DNA from: Tenacibaculum skagerrakense
Lineage (GTDB): Bacteria > Bacteroidota > Bacteroidia > Flavobacteriales > Flavobacteriaceae
Direction of reading: 5' to 3'
Assembly: GCF_004345825.1 (NCBI RefSeq)
Contig: NZ_SLXM01000004.1
Coordinates: 199,085-263,084, forward strand
Length of the DNA stretch: 64,000 nt
The notes below the pieces were generated by a model. The model was given only the letters and a program-made list of their open reading frames with translations, searched no databases and had not been told where the DNA came from. Positions within the stretch are counted from its first letter, which is position 1. Every line of letters starts with the position of its first letter. A program made the position numbers and the translations under genes. Positions 26,701-34,596 of the stretch are shown one piece after another.

Positions 26701-26931
26701 AAAGAAGGTGTTCCTTTAGCACAAGCTGTAATTGAGGCAGGAGCCGTAAGAACTACACCTATTTTGTTAACAGCAGGTACTGTTGTAATTGGAGCATTTG
26801 TAATTCTCTTTGATCCAATTTTCCAAGGTTTAGCTATTTCATTAATGGGAGGAACTATAACAGCAACAATCTTAACATTATTGGTTGTACCGTTGGTGTA
26901 TTATTTAATAGAACGTAAAAATTATAAATAA
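23728..26931 (+). CDS. RND-family efflux pump, inner membrane subunit
   Basis: 1067 residues, the normal size of AcrB-like transporters, with twelve membrane segments and two large periplasmic loops. The proton-relay Asp pair is in FVTGIVVDDSIIIAENMHRH, and the family block GYPGASPTEVESRIAKPLEK lies near the N-terminus. A second-half IALAGIMVRNSVLLIDFVN is also present. It uses proton import to expel substrates through the adaptor and TolC partner. Substrates cannot be deduced. Control by a Cys-rich Crp protein suggests a redox, metal or nitrosative trigger. Confidence 0.9.
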   Translation: MKEGLAGKIAKGFIGSKITVLLMIVFMVIGVYTSFLIPREEEPQIDVPMADIFVGYPGASPTEVESRIAKPLEKIISNIKGVEYVYSTSMKEQAMVIVQFYVGEDIERSFVKLYNEISKHMDIMPKGVTMPLVKTRAIDDVPMLGLTLWSEHYDDYQLKQIAQEVTDEIEKVNDVAITNKIGGRNRELRVVLDKDKLAASGLDFLSVAEMIKASNQQMSAGTYNRNDQEFLVSTGRFLKTTEDVKNLVVGVKQNQPIYLKQVAKIIDGAEIPKNYVSLGFGQASEKASTFKSEYPAVTISVAKRKGADAMQIADVILDKIQHLRKNLIPDDVHVEVTRNYGETASQKVSELLMHLIGAIIAVTLVVMLAMGWRGGLVVFLSVPITFALTLLSYYMLDYTLNRITLFALVFVTGIVVDDSIIIAENMHRHFKMKRLAFKEAALYAINEVGNPTILATFTVIASVLPMAFVSGLMGPYMSPMPIGASIAMILSLFVALTITPYLGYIFLREKDNGKEEAFEEDETKAMQGTAIYKLYEKFERPLIESPTKRWIFLGITTLLLFGSLAMFFTKSVAVKMLPFDNKNEFQVVIDMPEGTTLERTAAVTKEIAQYLSTRTDVVNYQSYVGTSAPITFNGLVRHYDLRGGSNMADIQVNLTDKHDRSEQSHGIVKSMREAIQKIAKPFGANVKLVEVPPGPPVLSTIVAEVYGPDYNKQIEIAEGVQQILGDTKDVVDIDWMVEDDKIEYEFVVDKEKAMLYGVAPQQVVYTLNTALSNRAVSTLYNESASKQIGIVLALDEKEKSTISDISQLQIKSKLGTTVSIGDLVDVQEKSSEKSIYRKNQKRVVYVMADMAGALESPAYAILGMEEKLKQIPLPKGYQLEEKYLGQPEFEDNYTVKWDGEWQITLEVFRDLGIAFLGAIIIIYMLIVGWFQNFKAPVVMMVAIPLSMVGIVLGHWMMGAYFTATSFIGMIALAGIMVRNSVLLIDFVNLRLKEGVPLAQAVIEAGAVRTTPILLTAGTVVIGAFVILFDPIFQGLAISLMGGTITATILTLLVVPLVYYLIERKNYK

Positions 26932-26932
26932 A

Positions 26933-27124
26933 ATGGATATAGAAAGAATCATCAGAGCAATTGCTGGTACATTTATCTTAATAAGTATTCTATTAGCAGT
27001 AAAAGTTAATATCAATTGGTTATGGTTTACAGCTTTTGTAGGAGCCAATTTATTACAGTCATCTATCACTAAATGGTGTTTGATGGAAGATATCTTAAAA
27101 AAGATTTTCAGGGTAAAACAATAA
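26933..27124 (+). CDS. Small DUF2892 (YgaP-like) membrane protein
   Basis: 63 residues beginning DIERIIRAIAGTFILISILL, with two membrane helices and the block FVGANLLQSSITKWCLMEDI near residues 36-55. This is the DUF2892 pattern, in which the Cys in a WC or FCP-like motif sits at the membrane edge. It is directly attached to the RND gene (1 bp gap) and ends the operon. The role is unknown. In other bacteria the domain occurs with rhodanese or sulfur-transfer proteins. Confidence 0.75.
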   Translation: MDIERIIRAIAGTFILISILLAVKVNINWLWFTAFVGANLLQSSITKWCLMEDILKKIFRVKQ

Positions 27125-27186
27125 TCACTTATAGTTTTAATGTTTCCCTCTAGAAAGTGCAATAAATTGTGCTTTCGCTTTCCCTG

Positions 27187-27215
27187 AAACCGATTCAAAT
27201 TTGAATCGGTTTTTT
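27187..27215. terminator. Bidirectional terminator
   Basis: A 26-base perfect inverted repeat centred on 27199/27200 (AAACCGATTC and its complement) is flanked by a T-run on the right and sits between the convergent DUF2892 and 27233 genes. Confidence 0.75.
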
Positions 27216-27232
27216 GTTTTTGTTGAGGTGTA

Positions 27233-28435
27233 TTATATTGTTTTCGTGAAAATATAACTTTCGGAAGAATTTGTAACAACTATATTATATGCTCCTTTTT
27301 CTAGATTTAATATGCAGGTATCATTTTCATCTTTTAATTCACTAATATCTACTGGAATGGCATTGGAGAAATCTTCATTTTTTAAATAAGCAAGTACCAT
27401 AATTGGATATGCTACTTTAAAAGTGCTAAGATTAATTTTTGTTGGTTTTTCTACCCAAATGGCTTTATTTTCAGTGAATTTAGTATTTGGATGTATCACA
27501 AAAATATCATTCCAAGAATCACCTCTATGATAGCGAATTGGCTTATTATTTTCATCAATCAATACAGTTGGTTCTTCAACGTTTAAAGCTTTCATCAATG
27601 GATGATTAAAGTTAGGATAACTCTTTTCATCATAAACAACTTGATTTATAGTTAACGGATCAATAAAAGTAAATTCTTTAATTCTCGCAGCCATAGCTTT
27701 TCCCCAACTCTTATGAGTACCTTCAAGGGCATGATCAAAACCACAATGTAATAGTATTTTATCTTTAGGAAATTGCGAACTAACTTTTTGCACATTTTTG
27801 GCTTGCGTAATTTCTCTCTCTTTTCCATTGTTTGAAAAAGTATCTTCATAAGCAAATACATGAAAACCTATTCGAAGTGCTTCTCGAATGAGATTTCCAA
27901 ATTGAGGATCTTTCGTATAATAACCTGAGTTTTGGATAGGGTATTTTCTTTGGTTTAATAAACTGTCTAAATTAGCTCCATTACCTAGAGCTTCTAAACC
28001 TAAATGTCGGTAGCCGTTTACATATAAATCGTTTAGTAATTCTTTTGTAAAAACCCTATGCTTTGAACTATGATGTGCTTCATTAATAATTACAATTCTA
28101 TTTTCTTTTGCTTCAGAAATGATTATTTCTCTAGCACTTTTAGTTTTAATTTTTCTTACTGAATCTATTTCTCTTGATGAGTAAAGAAGTTCTCGAGGAG
28201 GAAATACAGAATCCCACATTCGTAAAGCATCTTTATAGTTTCCTTTCAAAGTGTATTCGGAAGCTGCAATTTGAAATCGCCAAGGCATGGAATCTTTTGC
28301 AAGTTGTTGTTCTATCTCATAATTAAATTTATAAGGTAAAGCGTAGTTTATTTTTTTAGGAATTGTTTTTTGCTTGCAGCTAATTATGAAACAAATTGAA
28401 AGACAAAAAACTAAATGTATTTTTAGGAATTTCAT
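27233..28435 (-). CDS. EreA/ChaN-like lipoprotein of unknown function
   Basis: 400 residues with a lipoprotein signal (LVFCLSICFIISCKQK, Cys about 20). The core RIVIINEAHHSSKHRVFTKE, GYRHLGLEALGNGANLDSLL and FHVFAYEDTFSNNGKERE resembles the erythromycin esterase/ChaN/TraB-like superfamily. Its usual E-x-H signature appears here as NEAHH. Antibiotic hydrolysis is not implied, as most family members have no known substrate. It is divergent from the large sensor kinase gene and has a 19-bp palindrome at the same spacing to its -7 region as the kinase gene has, so the two may be co-regulated. Confidence 0.6.
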   Translation of the reverse strand: MKFLKIHLVFCLSICFIISCKQKTIPKKINYALPYKFNYEIEQQLAKDSMPWRFQIAASEYTLKGNYKDALRMWDSVFPPRELLYSSREIDSVRKIKTKSAREIIISEAKENRIVIINEAHHSSKHRVFTKELLNDLYVNGYRHLGLEALGNGANLDSLLNQRKYPIQNSGYYTKDPQFGNLIREALRIGFHVFAYEDTFSNNGKEREITQAKNVQKVSSQFPKDKILLHCGFDHALEGTHKSWGKAMAARIKEFTFIDPLTINQVVYDEKSYPNFNHPLMKALNVEEPTVLIDENNKPIRYHRGDSWNDIFVIHPNTKFTENKAIWVEKPTKINLSTFKVAYPIMVLAYLKNEDFSNAIPVDISELKDENDTCILNLEKGAYNIVVTNSSESYIFTKTI

Positions 28436-28453
28436 ATGATAACTTATTTGTGG

Positions 28454-28501
28454 TGAAAGTAGTAGTAGTTTGTATAATTTTATTCACCTATTTAGGGTGA
28501 A
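28454..28501 (-). promoter_or_regulatory. 19-bp palindromic operator and -7 region of the 27233 gene
   Basis: TTCACCTATTTAGGGTGAA at 28483-28501 is a near-perfect dyad. On the minus strand TACTTTCA (28454-28461) begins 31 bp from the dyad centre, exactly as TAATTTTG does for the second copy at 28730. The -7 box itself is weak (4/6), as expected if an activator is needed. Confidence 0.6.
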
Positions 28502-28507
28502 ATTTTA

Positions 28508-28615
28508 CAAAAAAGAGCCCGCCTATGTAGCGAGCTCTAAAAATTGTAATACCTTTCCCCTTCCAAAAGTATTACTAAATAGTAGTTAACATCTCTAATA
28601 CTTTACTTCTATAAA
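28508..28615 (-). ncRNA. Candidate small RNA, about 105 nt
   Basis: Within the divergent region the minus strand has a full -7 box, TAATTTTG (28621-28628). About 80-100 nt later comes a strong intrinsic terminator: the stem AGAGC...GCTCT with further pairs (28514-28538), followed by a run of at least six T. No reading frame of note lies between. The interior can fold as GTAATAC...GTATTAC around a purine-rich GGAAGGGG loop. No upstream minus-strand gene could use this terminator other than the divergent kinase region, so an independent short transcript is the simplest reading. No -33 box is clear. Confidence 0.45.
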
Positions 28616-28729
28616 AATCACAAAATTATTCACAAACTATAATTAACGTAATTTTGTTAGAGACTACACTTTCTTGTTCATCATATTCAAATTGATGTTG
28701 CAAAAATATCTTCAAAAAACATATTATAA

Positions 28730-28777
28730 TTCACCCGTTTTGGGTGAATTTTAAAATTCTTTACTACACTAATTTTG
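28730..28777 (+). promoter_or_regulatory. 19-bp palindromic operator and promoter of the two-component operon
   Basis: TTCACCCGTTTTGGGTGAA at 28730-28748 is a perfect dyad. TAATTTTG (28770-28777), 6/6 to TAnnTTTG, starts 31 bp from its centre. The kinase start codon lies 77 bp further, giving a leader of about 70 nt. Confidence 0.65.
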
Positions 28778-28853
28778 CTTGAAGAAATTTAATCAGTAAT
28801 TATTTAAATGAATTTATTTCAAGATATTTGTCAATATTTTCGTCCCTTTTTTT

Positions 28854-31733
28854 TTGAAAAGTTCACTTCCATATAATCCCATATTTTTAGCCCTATTCTT
28901 TTACTTATTTAATGTAAAGGCTCAAGATGTAGTTTACAAGCATTACACTACAGAAGAAGGTTTACCTCATGATATCACCTATCAAATAATTCAAGATTCT
29001 AAAGGGTTTATTTGGGTTGGAACTGATGATGGTTTGGTTCGATTTAACGGTAAAGAGTTCAAAACTTATGGTTTCGAAAAAGGGTTGAAATCGAATTATG
29101 TAATAGATGTTGTAGAAGACGTTAAAAACAATCAATATTTTATTGCAACTTGGGGAAGAGGAATTCATATTTTAAAAAATGATACCATTCTAAAAAATGA
29201 ATCTCCTAACAAAAAAGATTTGTCAAAAATCAATAAAATCTATAGGGTTAACGATAGTATCGTTATAGGTTTTACCAACACAAGGGGTTTGTATTCCTAT
29301 AACAGTAAATCTCATACGATGAAAACTGTTATTATGGGAGAGGATAAAGGAGAGCTAGTTGAGGTTGATAGATATGATACTTCTTATCTTCATGATGTTA
29401 ATCAAGAACAAGTAAATGGAGAGGTATTTTTATATGATTCCGAATTAAACACATCTTTAGGAAAGGCTATTAATGGAATTTATAAGTTTACTACTGAAAA
29501 AATAGAGAAACTACAGTTAAAGGAAATAGATTCATTAAAACTTCAGATTCATGGTTTCACTCAGGAAAACAGTTACTCCATTTTTTCTTCATACAATACC
29601 CTGTATTTTTATGATCAACAAAGATTCTTAAACAAAAAGAAACTAAAATTACCTCCAGGAAAAATAATACAGATACAGGTTTTTAATAACAAACTATTTT
29701 TTGTTCATATTAATAGAGAGGATGGTTTAAGACAACTTTATAGTTATAGTACAGAAAATAATTATCTTACTAATATTTCTGATAAAATTGGAATTATAAA
29801 CTCTATTTCCGATTTTTTATTTGATAAAGATGCTAGTTTATGGATTACTACTTATGGTTCCGGAATCTATCAATTGTTAAACACAAAGAATGTTTTTCTA
29901 GATAATACATCTTTTCAAAAAGATAATTTAAGTGACGTTACTTCTCTAAGTAATGGTGTGGTTACTATGGCTCCAAACATTTTATATTATCTAGATGACC
30001 ATAATTCAGTATCACATCAAAAAATTCCTTTTCATACCGAGAGTTTTCAAAAGATAAAAGGAAATCAATTGAACCTAATTATTCCAAACTCAAGGGTTTC
30101 TTTTCACTGCAAATTTAAAAACATTGAGGTTGGAAGTGATGGGTCAAAAGCGTTTAAGTTTATTGTAAAGGATGATAAAAAGATTAAACTAATCTACAAT
30201 AAAGTTGAAATATCCAATACAAAATCCGATACAATTATAAAATTCAATCCTGACGAATTAGGGAATAATGTAAGAAAGGCACTTCTTTTTAAGGATAAAA
30301 TTTACGCAATTTTTGAATCTATGGGAGTGTATTGTTTTGATGTTACTACTCATGAATTTTATAAATGGAATAAAAAAGTAGGAATATCAGCCAATTCATT
30401 TACTGATATTCTCATTTATAAGAATGCTATTTGGCTAGGAACAAATACCGGATTGTATAAAATTGAAAATGAAGAGAGTATTAAACATTATACAATTAAA
30501 GACGGTTTAATTAGTAATCACATCAACGGAATATTTGTAGATAAACATGATGTTTTATGGGTTGCTACTCAAAGAGGATTAAACGTTTTTAAAGACGATC
30601 ATTTTTATCATATTGATAAAAACCTTGGTCAAAGATCTTCATCAATAAAAAAAGTTACCGAGTATAACGATTATTTGTATGTTATCGGAAATAAAGGAAT
30701 GTTTATTTGCGAAAACCAAAAGCCGTTTGATGTAAATTCTCATACAAAGCTACTGATAGATCAACAAGAAGACGCTTTTTTAGTCACACCTATTAACTAT
30801 ATCAATCCGAATACCATAAAAATCCAATTTCAATTGAACCAAGATAGTTGGACCGATCTTCTGAGTGATAAAATTAACTTACAAAATTTAGAGGAAGGAA
30901 ATTATACCTTATCATTTAGATATAAAGATGGATTAAGTAATTGGAGTTATACTGAAAAATATCCTTTTAAAGTTACTAAACCTTGGTATAACAGTACTTG
31001 GATTTACATTTGTTTGATTTTAGTTACACTGGCTATTTTACTATTAATAGTTTACAAACAGCTTTTAAGAGTTAAAAAGAAAAATAAAGTTTTTAAAAGA
31101 ATAATTACCGAAAGAGAGAAGCTTCAGGAAGATTTAAAAAATGTGCGACATCAAATAGCGCAAGATTTCCACGATGATTTAGGAAATAAATTAGCTAGTA
31201 TTTCAATGCTTTCTAATCTCTCATTAAAGAAAAGCGAAAAGGAAGATGGATTATACAATAACTTGTATCAAATAAATAAAGATGCTAACTTTTTGTATCG
31301 TGGTATGCGAGATTTTGTTTGGTCGCTAGATTATAAAAACAATAGCTTATCGGAAGTACAAATATATCTTAATGATTTTGGAGAAAAATTATTTGAATTC
31401 TCAGAGATAAATTTTAAAAGCAAAAATAACGTATCTAAATCGGAAGTGTTTTTGCCGCATTATTGGAATAAACAATTAGTCTTGGTATTTAAAGAAGCCA
31501 TGACAAATGCATTTAAACACAGTAAGGCTACAGAAGTTTTTTTCTATGTTTTTTATAAAGATGGACTGTTAGAAATTACCTTAGAAGATAATGGTATTGG
31601 TTATGATTTTGAAGCGAAAGGAAGAAGAAATGGATTGTTGAATATGAAAGAGAGAGTAAAAACTATTAATGGCGAATTGAACTTTAGTTCTAATAATGGA
31701 TGTAAAGTTTATTTTAAAGGAAAGATTACGTAA
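28854..31733 (+). CDS. Two-component sensor kinase with beta-propeller sensor and Y_Y_Y domain
   Basis: 959 residues from a TTG start that directly precedes a signal peptide (PYNPIFLALFFYLFNVKAQ). Reg_prop-type propeller repeats fill about 25-640 (for example DSKGFIWVGTDDGLVRFNGK, DKHDVLWVATQRGLNVFKDD). A Y_Y_Y domain follows (about 650-710, GNYTLSFRYKDGLSNWSYTE), then one membrane helix (about 720-740). The cytosolic part is of the HisKA_3/NarX class, with the phospho-His in IAQDFHDDLGNKLASISMLS and an ATPase with DNGIGYDF and GRRNGLLNMKERV. It senses a periplasmic ligand and signals to the LuxR-type regulator encoded next. Confidence 0.87.
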   Translation: MKSSLPYNPIFLALFFYLFNVKAQDVVYKHYTTEEGLPHDITYQIIQDSKGFIWVGTDDGLVRFNGKEFKTYGFEKGLKSNYVIDVVEDVKNNQYFIATWGRGIHILKNDTILKNESPNKKDLSKINKIYRVNDSIVIGFTNTRGLYSYNSKSHTMKTVIMGEDKGELVEVDRYDTSYLHDVNQEQVNGEVFLYDSELNTSLGKAINGIYKFTTEKIEKLQLKEIDSLKLQIHGFTQENSYSIFSSYNTLYFYDQQRFLNKKKLKLPPGKIIQIQVFNNKLFFVHINREDGLRQLYSYSTENNYLTNISDKIGIINSISDFLFDKDASLWITTYGSGIYQLLNTKNVFLDNTSFQKDNLSDVTSLSNGVVTMAPNILYYLDDHNSVSHQKIPFHTESFQKIKGNQLNLIIPNSRVSFHCKFKNIEVGSDGSKAFKFIVKDDKKIKLIYNKVEISNTKSDTIIKFNPDELGNNVRKALLFKDKIYAIFESMGVYCFDVTTHEFYKWNKKVGISANSFTDILIYKNAIWLGTNTGLYKIENEESIKHYTIKDGLISNHINGIFVDKHDVLWVATQRGLNVFKDDHFYHIDKNLGQRSSSIKKVTEYNDYLYVIGNKGMFICENQKPFDVNSHTKLLIDQQEDAFLVTPINYINPNTIKIQFQLNQDSWTDLLSDKINLQNLEEGNYTLSFRYKDGLSNWSYTEKYPFKVTKPWYNSTWIYICLILVTLAILLLIVYKQLLRVKKKNKVFKRIITEREKLQEDLKNVRHQIAQDFHDDLGNKLASISMLSNLSLKKSEKEDGLYNNLYQINKDANFLYRGMRDFVWSLDYKNNSLSEVQIYLNDFGEKLFEFSEINFKSKNNVSKSEVFLPHYWNKQLVLVFKEAMTNAFKHSKATEVFFYVFYKDGLLEITLEDNGIGYDFEAKGRRNGLLNMKERVKTINGELNFSSNNGCKVYFKGKIT

Positions 31734-31737
31734 TAAG

Positions 31738-32346
31738 ATGAAGAAAGTTGTAATAATAGAAGATAATGAGAGTTTATTAATTTCATTCAAAGAGATTGTA
31801 AATTCTTCGGATAATTTTAATGTAATTGGTGCATTTTTAAATTGTGAAGATGCGTTAGAGTTCTGTAAACATAAGAATCCTGATATCATTTTAATAGATA
31901 TAAAACTACCTGGAATTAACGGAGTTGAAGGAGTTAAAAGATTTTATTATCAAAACCCTAAAGCTAAAAGTGTTGTGATCTCTGTTTATGAGGATTCGGA
32001 TTATATTTTCGAGGCTCTTTCGGCTGGTGCCATTGGATATTTAACTAAAAACATAAAACCAGAAGAACTCATTAATGCTTTAGAACAAGTAAAAAATGGT
32101 GGTTCGCCAATGAGTGGAAATATTGCACGTAAGGTAATTTCATATTTTCAAATTCCTAAACGAGAAGAGTTAACCGACAGAGAGAATGAAGTGGTTAAGT
32201 TATTAGCAAAGGGGAAAAGTTATGCAACCATTGCCGAAGAATTGAATTTATCTGTAAATACTATTAAAACACACACGCGAAACATTTACGAAAAACTACA
32301 CATTAGTAAGAAAGAAGAGCTGATTGAAAAGTTTAATAGAATGTAA
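31738..32346 (+). CDS. LuxR/NarL-type response regulator
   Basis: 202 residues from the ATG at 31738, 5 bp after the kinase gene. An in-frame ATG 42 bases upstream would place 14 extra residues before the receiver and is unlikely. The receiver domain has acidic residues in IIEDNE, the phospho-Asp in PDIILIDIKLPG (about 54) and the Lys in YLTKNIKPEE. The output domain is a LuxR helix-turn-helix (TDRENEVVKLLAKGKSYATI followed by AEELNLSVNTIKTHTRNIYEKL). It is the natural candidate to bind the two 19-bp palindromes at 28483 and 28730. Confidence 0.88.
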   Translation: MKKVVIIEDNESLLISFKEIVNSSDNFNVIGAFLNCEDALEFCKHKNPDIILIDIKLPGINGVEGVKRFYYQNPKAKSVVISVYEDSDYIFEALSAGAIGYLTKNIKPEELINALEQVKNGGSPMSGNIARKVISYFQIPKREELTDRENEVVKLLAKGKSYATIAEELNLSVNTIKTHTRNIYEKLHISKKEELIEKFNRM

Positions 32347-32481
32347 TTACTTATCCTTTCAAAAATCGAATAAAATCCCAACAGGAAATACACCCTAATT
32401 GCTTGTAAATACGGTTGTTTGCTAATTTAAGTTAATTTTCTTTTTTATATTTATAAGTAATTAACCAAAAATCCTATTAGT

Positions 32482-32823
32482 ATGATTTGCAGCATCGACT
32501 ACTACGATAGGATACACTTATTTATTGAAAAATTTCCCTGCTATAAAAAAAGTATAGATCAATTACATTTTGAGTTTTTAGAAGAATCGGTTTTGGGAGA
32601 TTCATTCGATAATTTAAACGTATATACCAAAGAATATGTTTACAAGAAAGACTGTATCCTTAAGGGAATAGCAAAACTGAAAAATAATTTTAGAGCTGAA
32701 ATTCTGTATATATTAACTCCAATATATAGCAGAAATAATAATATTAAAACTAAATTTCTGGTAAAATTAGATCATAAAGAAGGAGTTTATTTAATTCCTG
32801 ATTCAGATTTTATTTTTGAATAA
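32482..32823 (+). CDS. Hypothetical protein, 113 residues
   Basis: I do not recognise a family. The protein is soluble and acidic to neutral with no signal peptide. Residues such as FPCYKKSIDQLHFEFLEESV and YILTPIYSRNNNIKTKFLVK suggest an alpha then beta arrangement. It has a normal start (preceded by a TAATTTTC box about 50 bp upstream) and is closed by a good terminator, so it is probably a real single-gene transcript. Confidence 0.6.
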   Translation: MICSIDYYDRIHLFIEKFPCYKKSIDQLHFEFLEESVLGDSFDNLNVYTKEYVYKKDCILKGIAKLKNNFRAEILYILTPIYSRNNNIKTKFLVKLDHKEGVYLIPDSDFIFE

Positions 32824-32852
32824 AATTAAAATAAAATTAAAAGTTTTAAATA

Positions 32853-32883
32853 AAAAACCACAGTAAATTTTACTGTGGTTTTT
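32853..32883. terminator. Bidirectional terminator
   Basis: AAAACCACAGTAAA-TTT-TACTGTGGTTTT forms a long perfect hairpin with A and T runs on its two sides, between convergent genes ending at 32823 and 32907. Confidence 0.8.
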
Positions 32884-32906
32884 ATGTATATACTATAGTG
32901 TAAATA

Positions 32907-34268
32907 CTAGATTTTTAATTCATCTAATAAGGTAGTTAATCTAGGGTCTGAAGGTCTTGGAGCAAATGAATTTACAATTTTTCCTGTAGGGTCAATTAAA
33001 ATAAAACGTGGAATCCCTTGAATTTGATACTCTTGAACAAATTGAGATCTCCAAGCACTGTCCGCCATTAATTGAGTTCCTCCTAAATTTTCATCACTTA
33101 CCATTTTCTTCCAAAGGTCATGATCTTTTGGCTCATCAATAGAAATACTTACAAACTCAATATTTTTATCATGATATTTCTCTTCTACTTTCTTTAAAAA
33201 AGGAATTTCATCTTTACAAGGCTTACACCATGTAGCCCAAACATCAATGTAAATATACTTTCCTTTTAAATCAGATAATGAAGTTGTTCCTCCAGCATGA
33301 TTTTCATAATTAGCAAAAGCTGGTGAGTCTTTCCCTTGTGCTAACTTTAAAACAATATTATACTGCGCCGTTAAACGCTCTTTTAATTTTTCATCGTTAG
33401 AAATTTCCATAATGCCTTTATATAATTCTTCAGCATTAGGATTCATCACACTAACTTGGTCAGCTAGATTTAGTAGAATATCATTTTTAATCACCTCACT
33501 TTTTAACCCTTTTAATTGTTCAATTGCAGCGGCTTCATATGAAGTGCCATTTTCTTTTGAATTTTCTCTAGCAATTTTTGAGAAGTTAGCACCAACAATT
33601 CCTTTGTAAGAATCGTATAACTTGTAGTGTTCTTCATTAGAAAAATCTAATCCTTCTAATACATTTGGGAAAGAATCCGATACTTTAAAATCCTTATTTT
33701 TAGTAGCATATCCATGATACAATTCGTAATTAGATAAGTTTCCAATATGCTCATAGTTTAAATTTAATTTCTCTTTTTCAGCAAATTGAGTGTCTACATT
33801 GTCTAAAGATTTTTTTAATTCTTCATTTAAAGCATTCATGGTTTCTAAATACTTCGGTTCATCTAAACCATATAATTGAAAAGTAGATCCAGCTTTTTCT
33901 TTAATTAAGAATTTTTGAGCTAAGTAGTTATTTACATCACTACCTTCTCCTGAGTATTTTATCGTTTCATCAAATTCTTTAGCATCCATAGCTAAACTAA
34001 TGTCGTAACCGTCTTTTAAGTATAAGGCAGAGCTTTCTTTACCATCGTTAAAAGCATAGTATCCATTAGCATTAAAAATAGTATCAGAAAATACTCCTTC
34101 TTCAGAAACATCTATTTTTTTAATAAAATTATTTGATCCATCTAGAATAGCTAAAGTCTTACTATTTGGATTTTTAATGGTTCCTTTAAATAAAGCGTAA
34201 TTAACAGGCTCTGTATTGTTGCATGAAGCAAAACTAAGGGCTAGTAACCCTAACATAAGCTTTCTCAT
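32907..34268 (-). CDS. TlpA/ResA-like thiol-disulfide oxidoreductase lipoprotein
   Basis: 453 residues. A lipoprotein signal (LMLGLLALSFASCNNTEP, Cys about 16) is followed by a DUF4369-like N-terminal domain (about 22-120), a helical middle, and a C-terminal thioredoxin fold (about 315-453). The active site is DVWATWCKPCKDEIPFLKKV and the cis-Pro block IQGIPRFILIDPTGK. It is a periplasmic disulfide reductase of the type that supplies reduced thiols for cytochrome or outer membrane protein maturation. It stands alone. A weak GTA-N8-TAC palindrome lies upstream (34305) but without a matching -7 box. Confidence 0.85.
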   Translation of the reverse strand: MRKLMLGLLALSFASCNNTEPVNYALFKGTIKNPNSKTLAILDGSNNFIKKIDVSEEGVFSDTIFNANGYYAFNDGKESSALYLKDGYDISLAMDAKEFDETIKYSGEGSDVNNYLAQKFLIKEKAGSTFQLYGLDEPKYLETMNALNEELKKSLDNVDTQFAEKEKLNLNYEHIGNLSNYELYHGYATKNKDFKVSDSFPNVLEGLDFSNEEHYKLYDSYKGIVGANFSKIARENSKENGTSYEAAAIEQLKGLKSEVIKNDILLNLADQVSVMNPNAEELYKGIMEISNDEKLKERLTAQYNIVLKLAQGKDSPAFANYENHAGGTTSLSDLKGKYIYIDVWATWCKPCKDEIPFLKKVEEKYHDKNIEFVSISIDEPKDHDLWKKMVSDENLGGTQLMADSAWRSQFVQEYQIQGIPRFILIDPTGKIVNSFAPRPSDPRLTTLLDELKI

Positions 34269-34357
34269 AGGTATGTGTTTGGTTTTTAGAGTTTATAATA
34301 ATATGTAACGAAAGGTACAGTTTTTTATTTGAGAACGAATTTAAAAAAATCATAAAA

Positions 34358-34381
34358 AGAGCAACTTGGTAAAGTTGCTCT
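34358..34381 (-). terminator. Terminator of an upstream minus-strand transcript
   Basis: Read on the minus strand, AGAGCAACTT-TACC-AAGTTGCTCT runs into TTTT. It lies upstream of the TlpA-like gene and so must end the transcript coming from 34481 or 35590. Confidence 0.7.
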
Positions 34382-34394
34382 CTCTTATAATATA

Positions 34395-34481
34395 TTAATG
34401 TTTAATGGCATAGCTTGCTGCTTCTCCCATTTCTTCAAAAAATTCAACTATTTTTTCAAAACTATCTTTAATGTCGTTCAT
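34395..34481 (-). CDS. Small ORF, 28 residues, acidic amphipathic peptide
   Basis: The minus strand encodes MNDIKDSFEKIVEFFEEMGE then AASYAIKH and stops 14 bp before a strong terminator. The peptide would be one amphipathic helix. It fills an otherwise empty 330-bp gap and could be co-transcribed with the lipoprotein gene ending at 34597. I see no convincing ribosome binding site, but flavobacterial sites are weak in general. It may be a real small protein or a spurious frame in a leader or sRNA. Confidence 0.4.
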   Translation of the reverse strand: MNDIKDSFEKIVEFFEEMGEAASYAIKH

Positions 34482-34596
34482 AATATAATGTGTTTTTAAA
34501 TTATTAATTGTTCTCTAATAATCTACACATTAACATGTTATTTTTTAGTTCATTTAGTATTAATGTTAACTCATTTCCTTTAGAATAACTTATATA

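Noticed and set aside
34305..34318. GTAACGAAAGGTAC, a GTA-N8-TAC palindrome upstream of the TlpA-like gene
   Set aside because: The arms are imperfect (GTAAC against GGTAC) and there is no TAnnTTTG-like box at the spacing seen in the two accepted sites.
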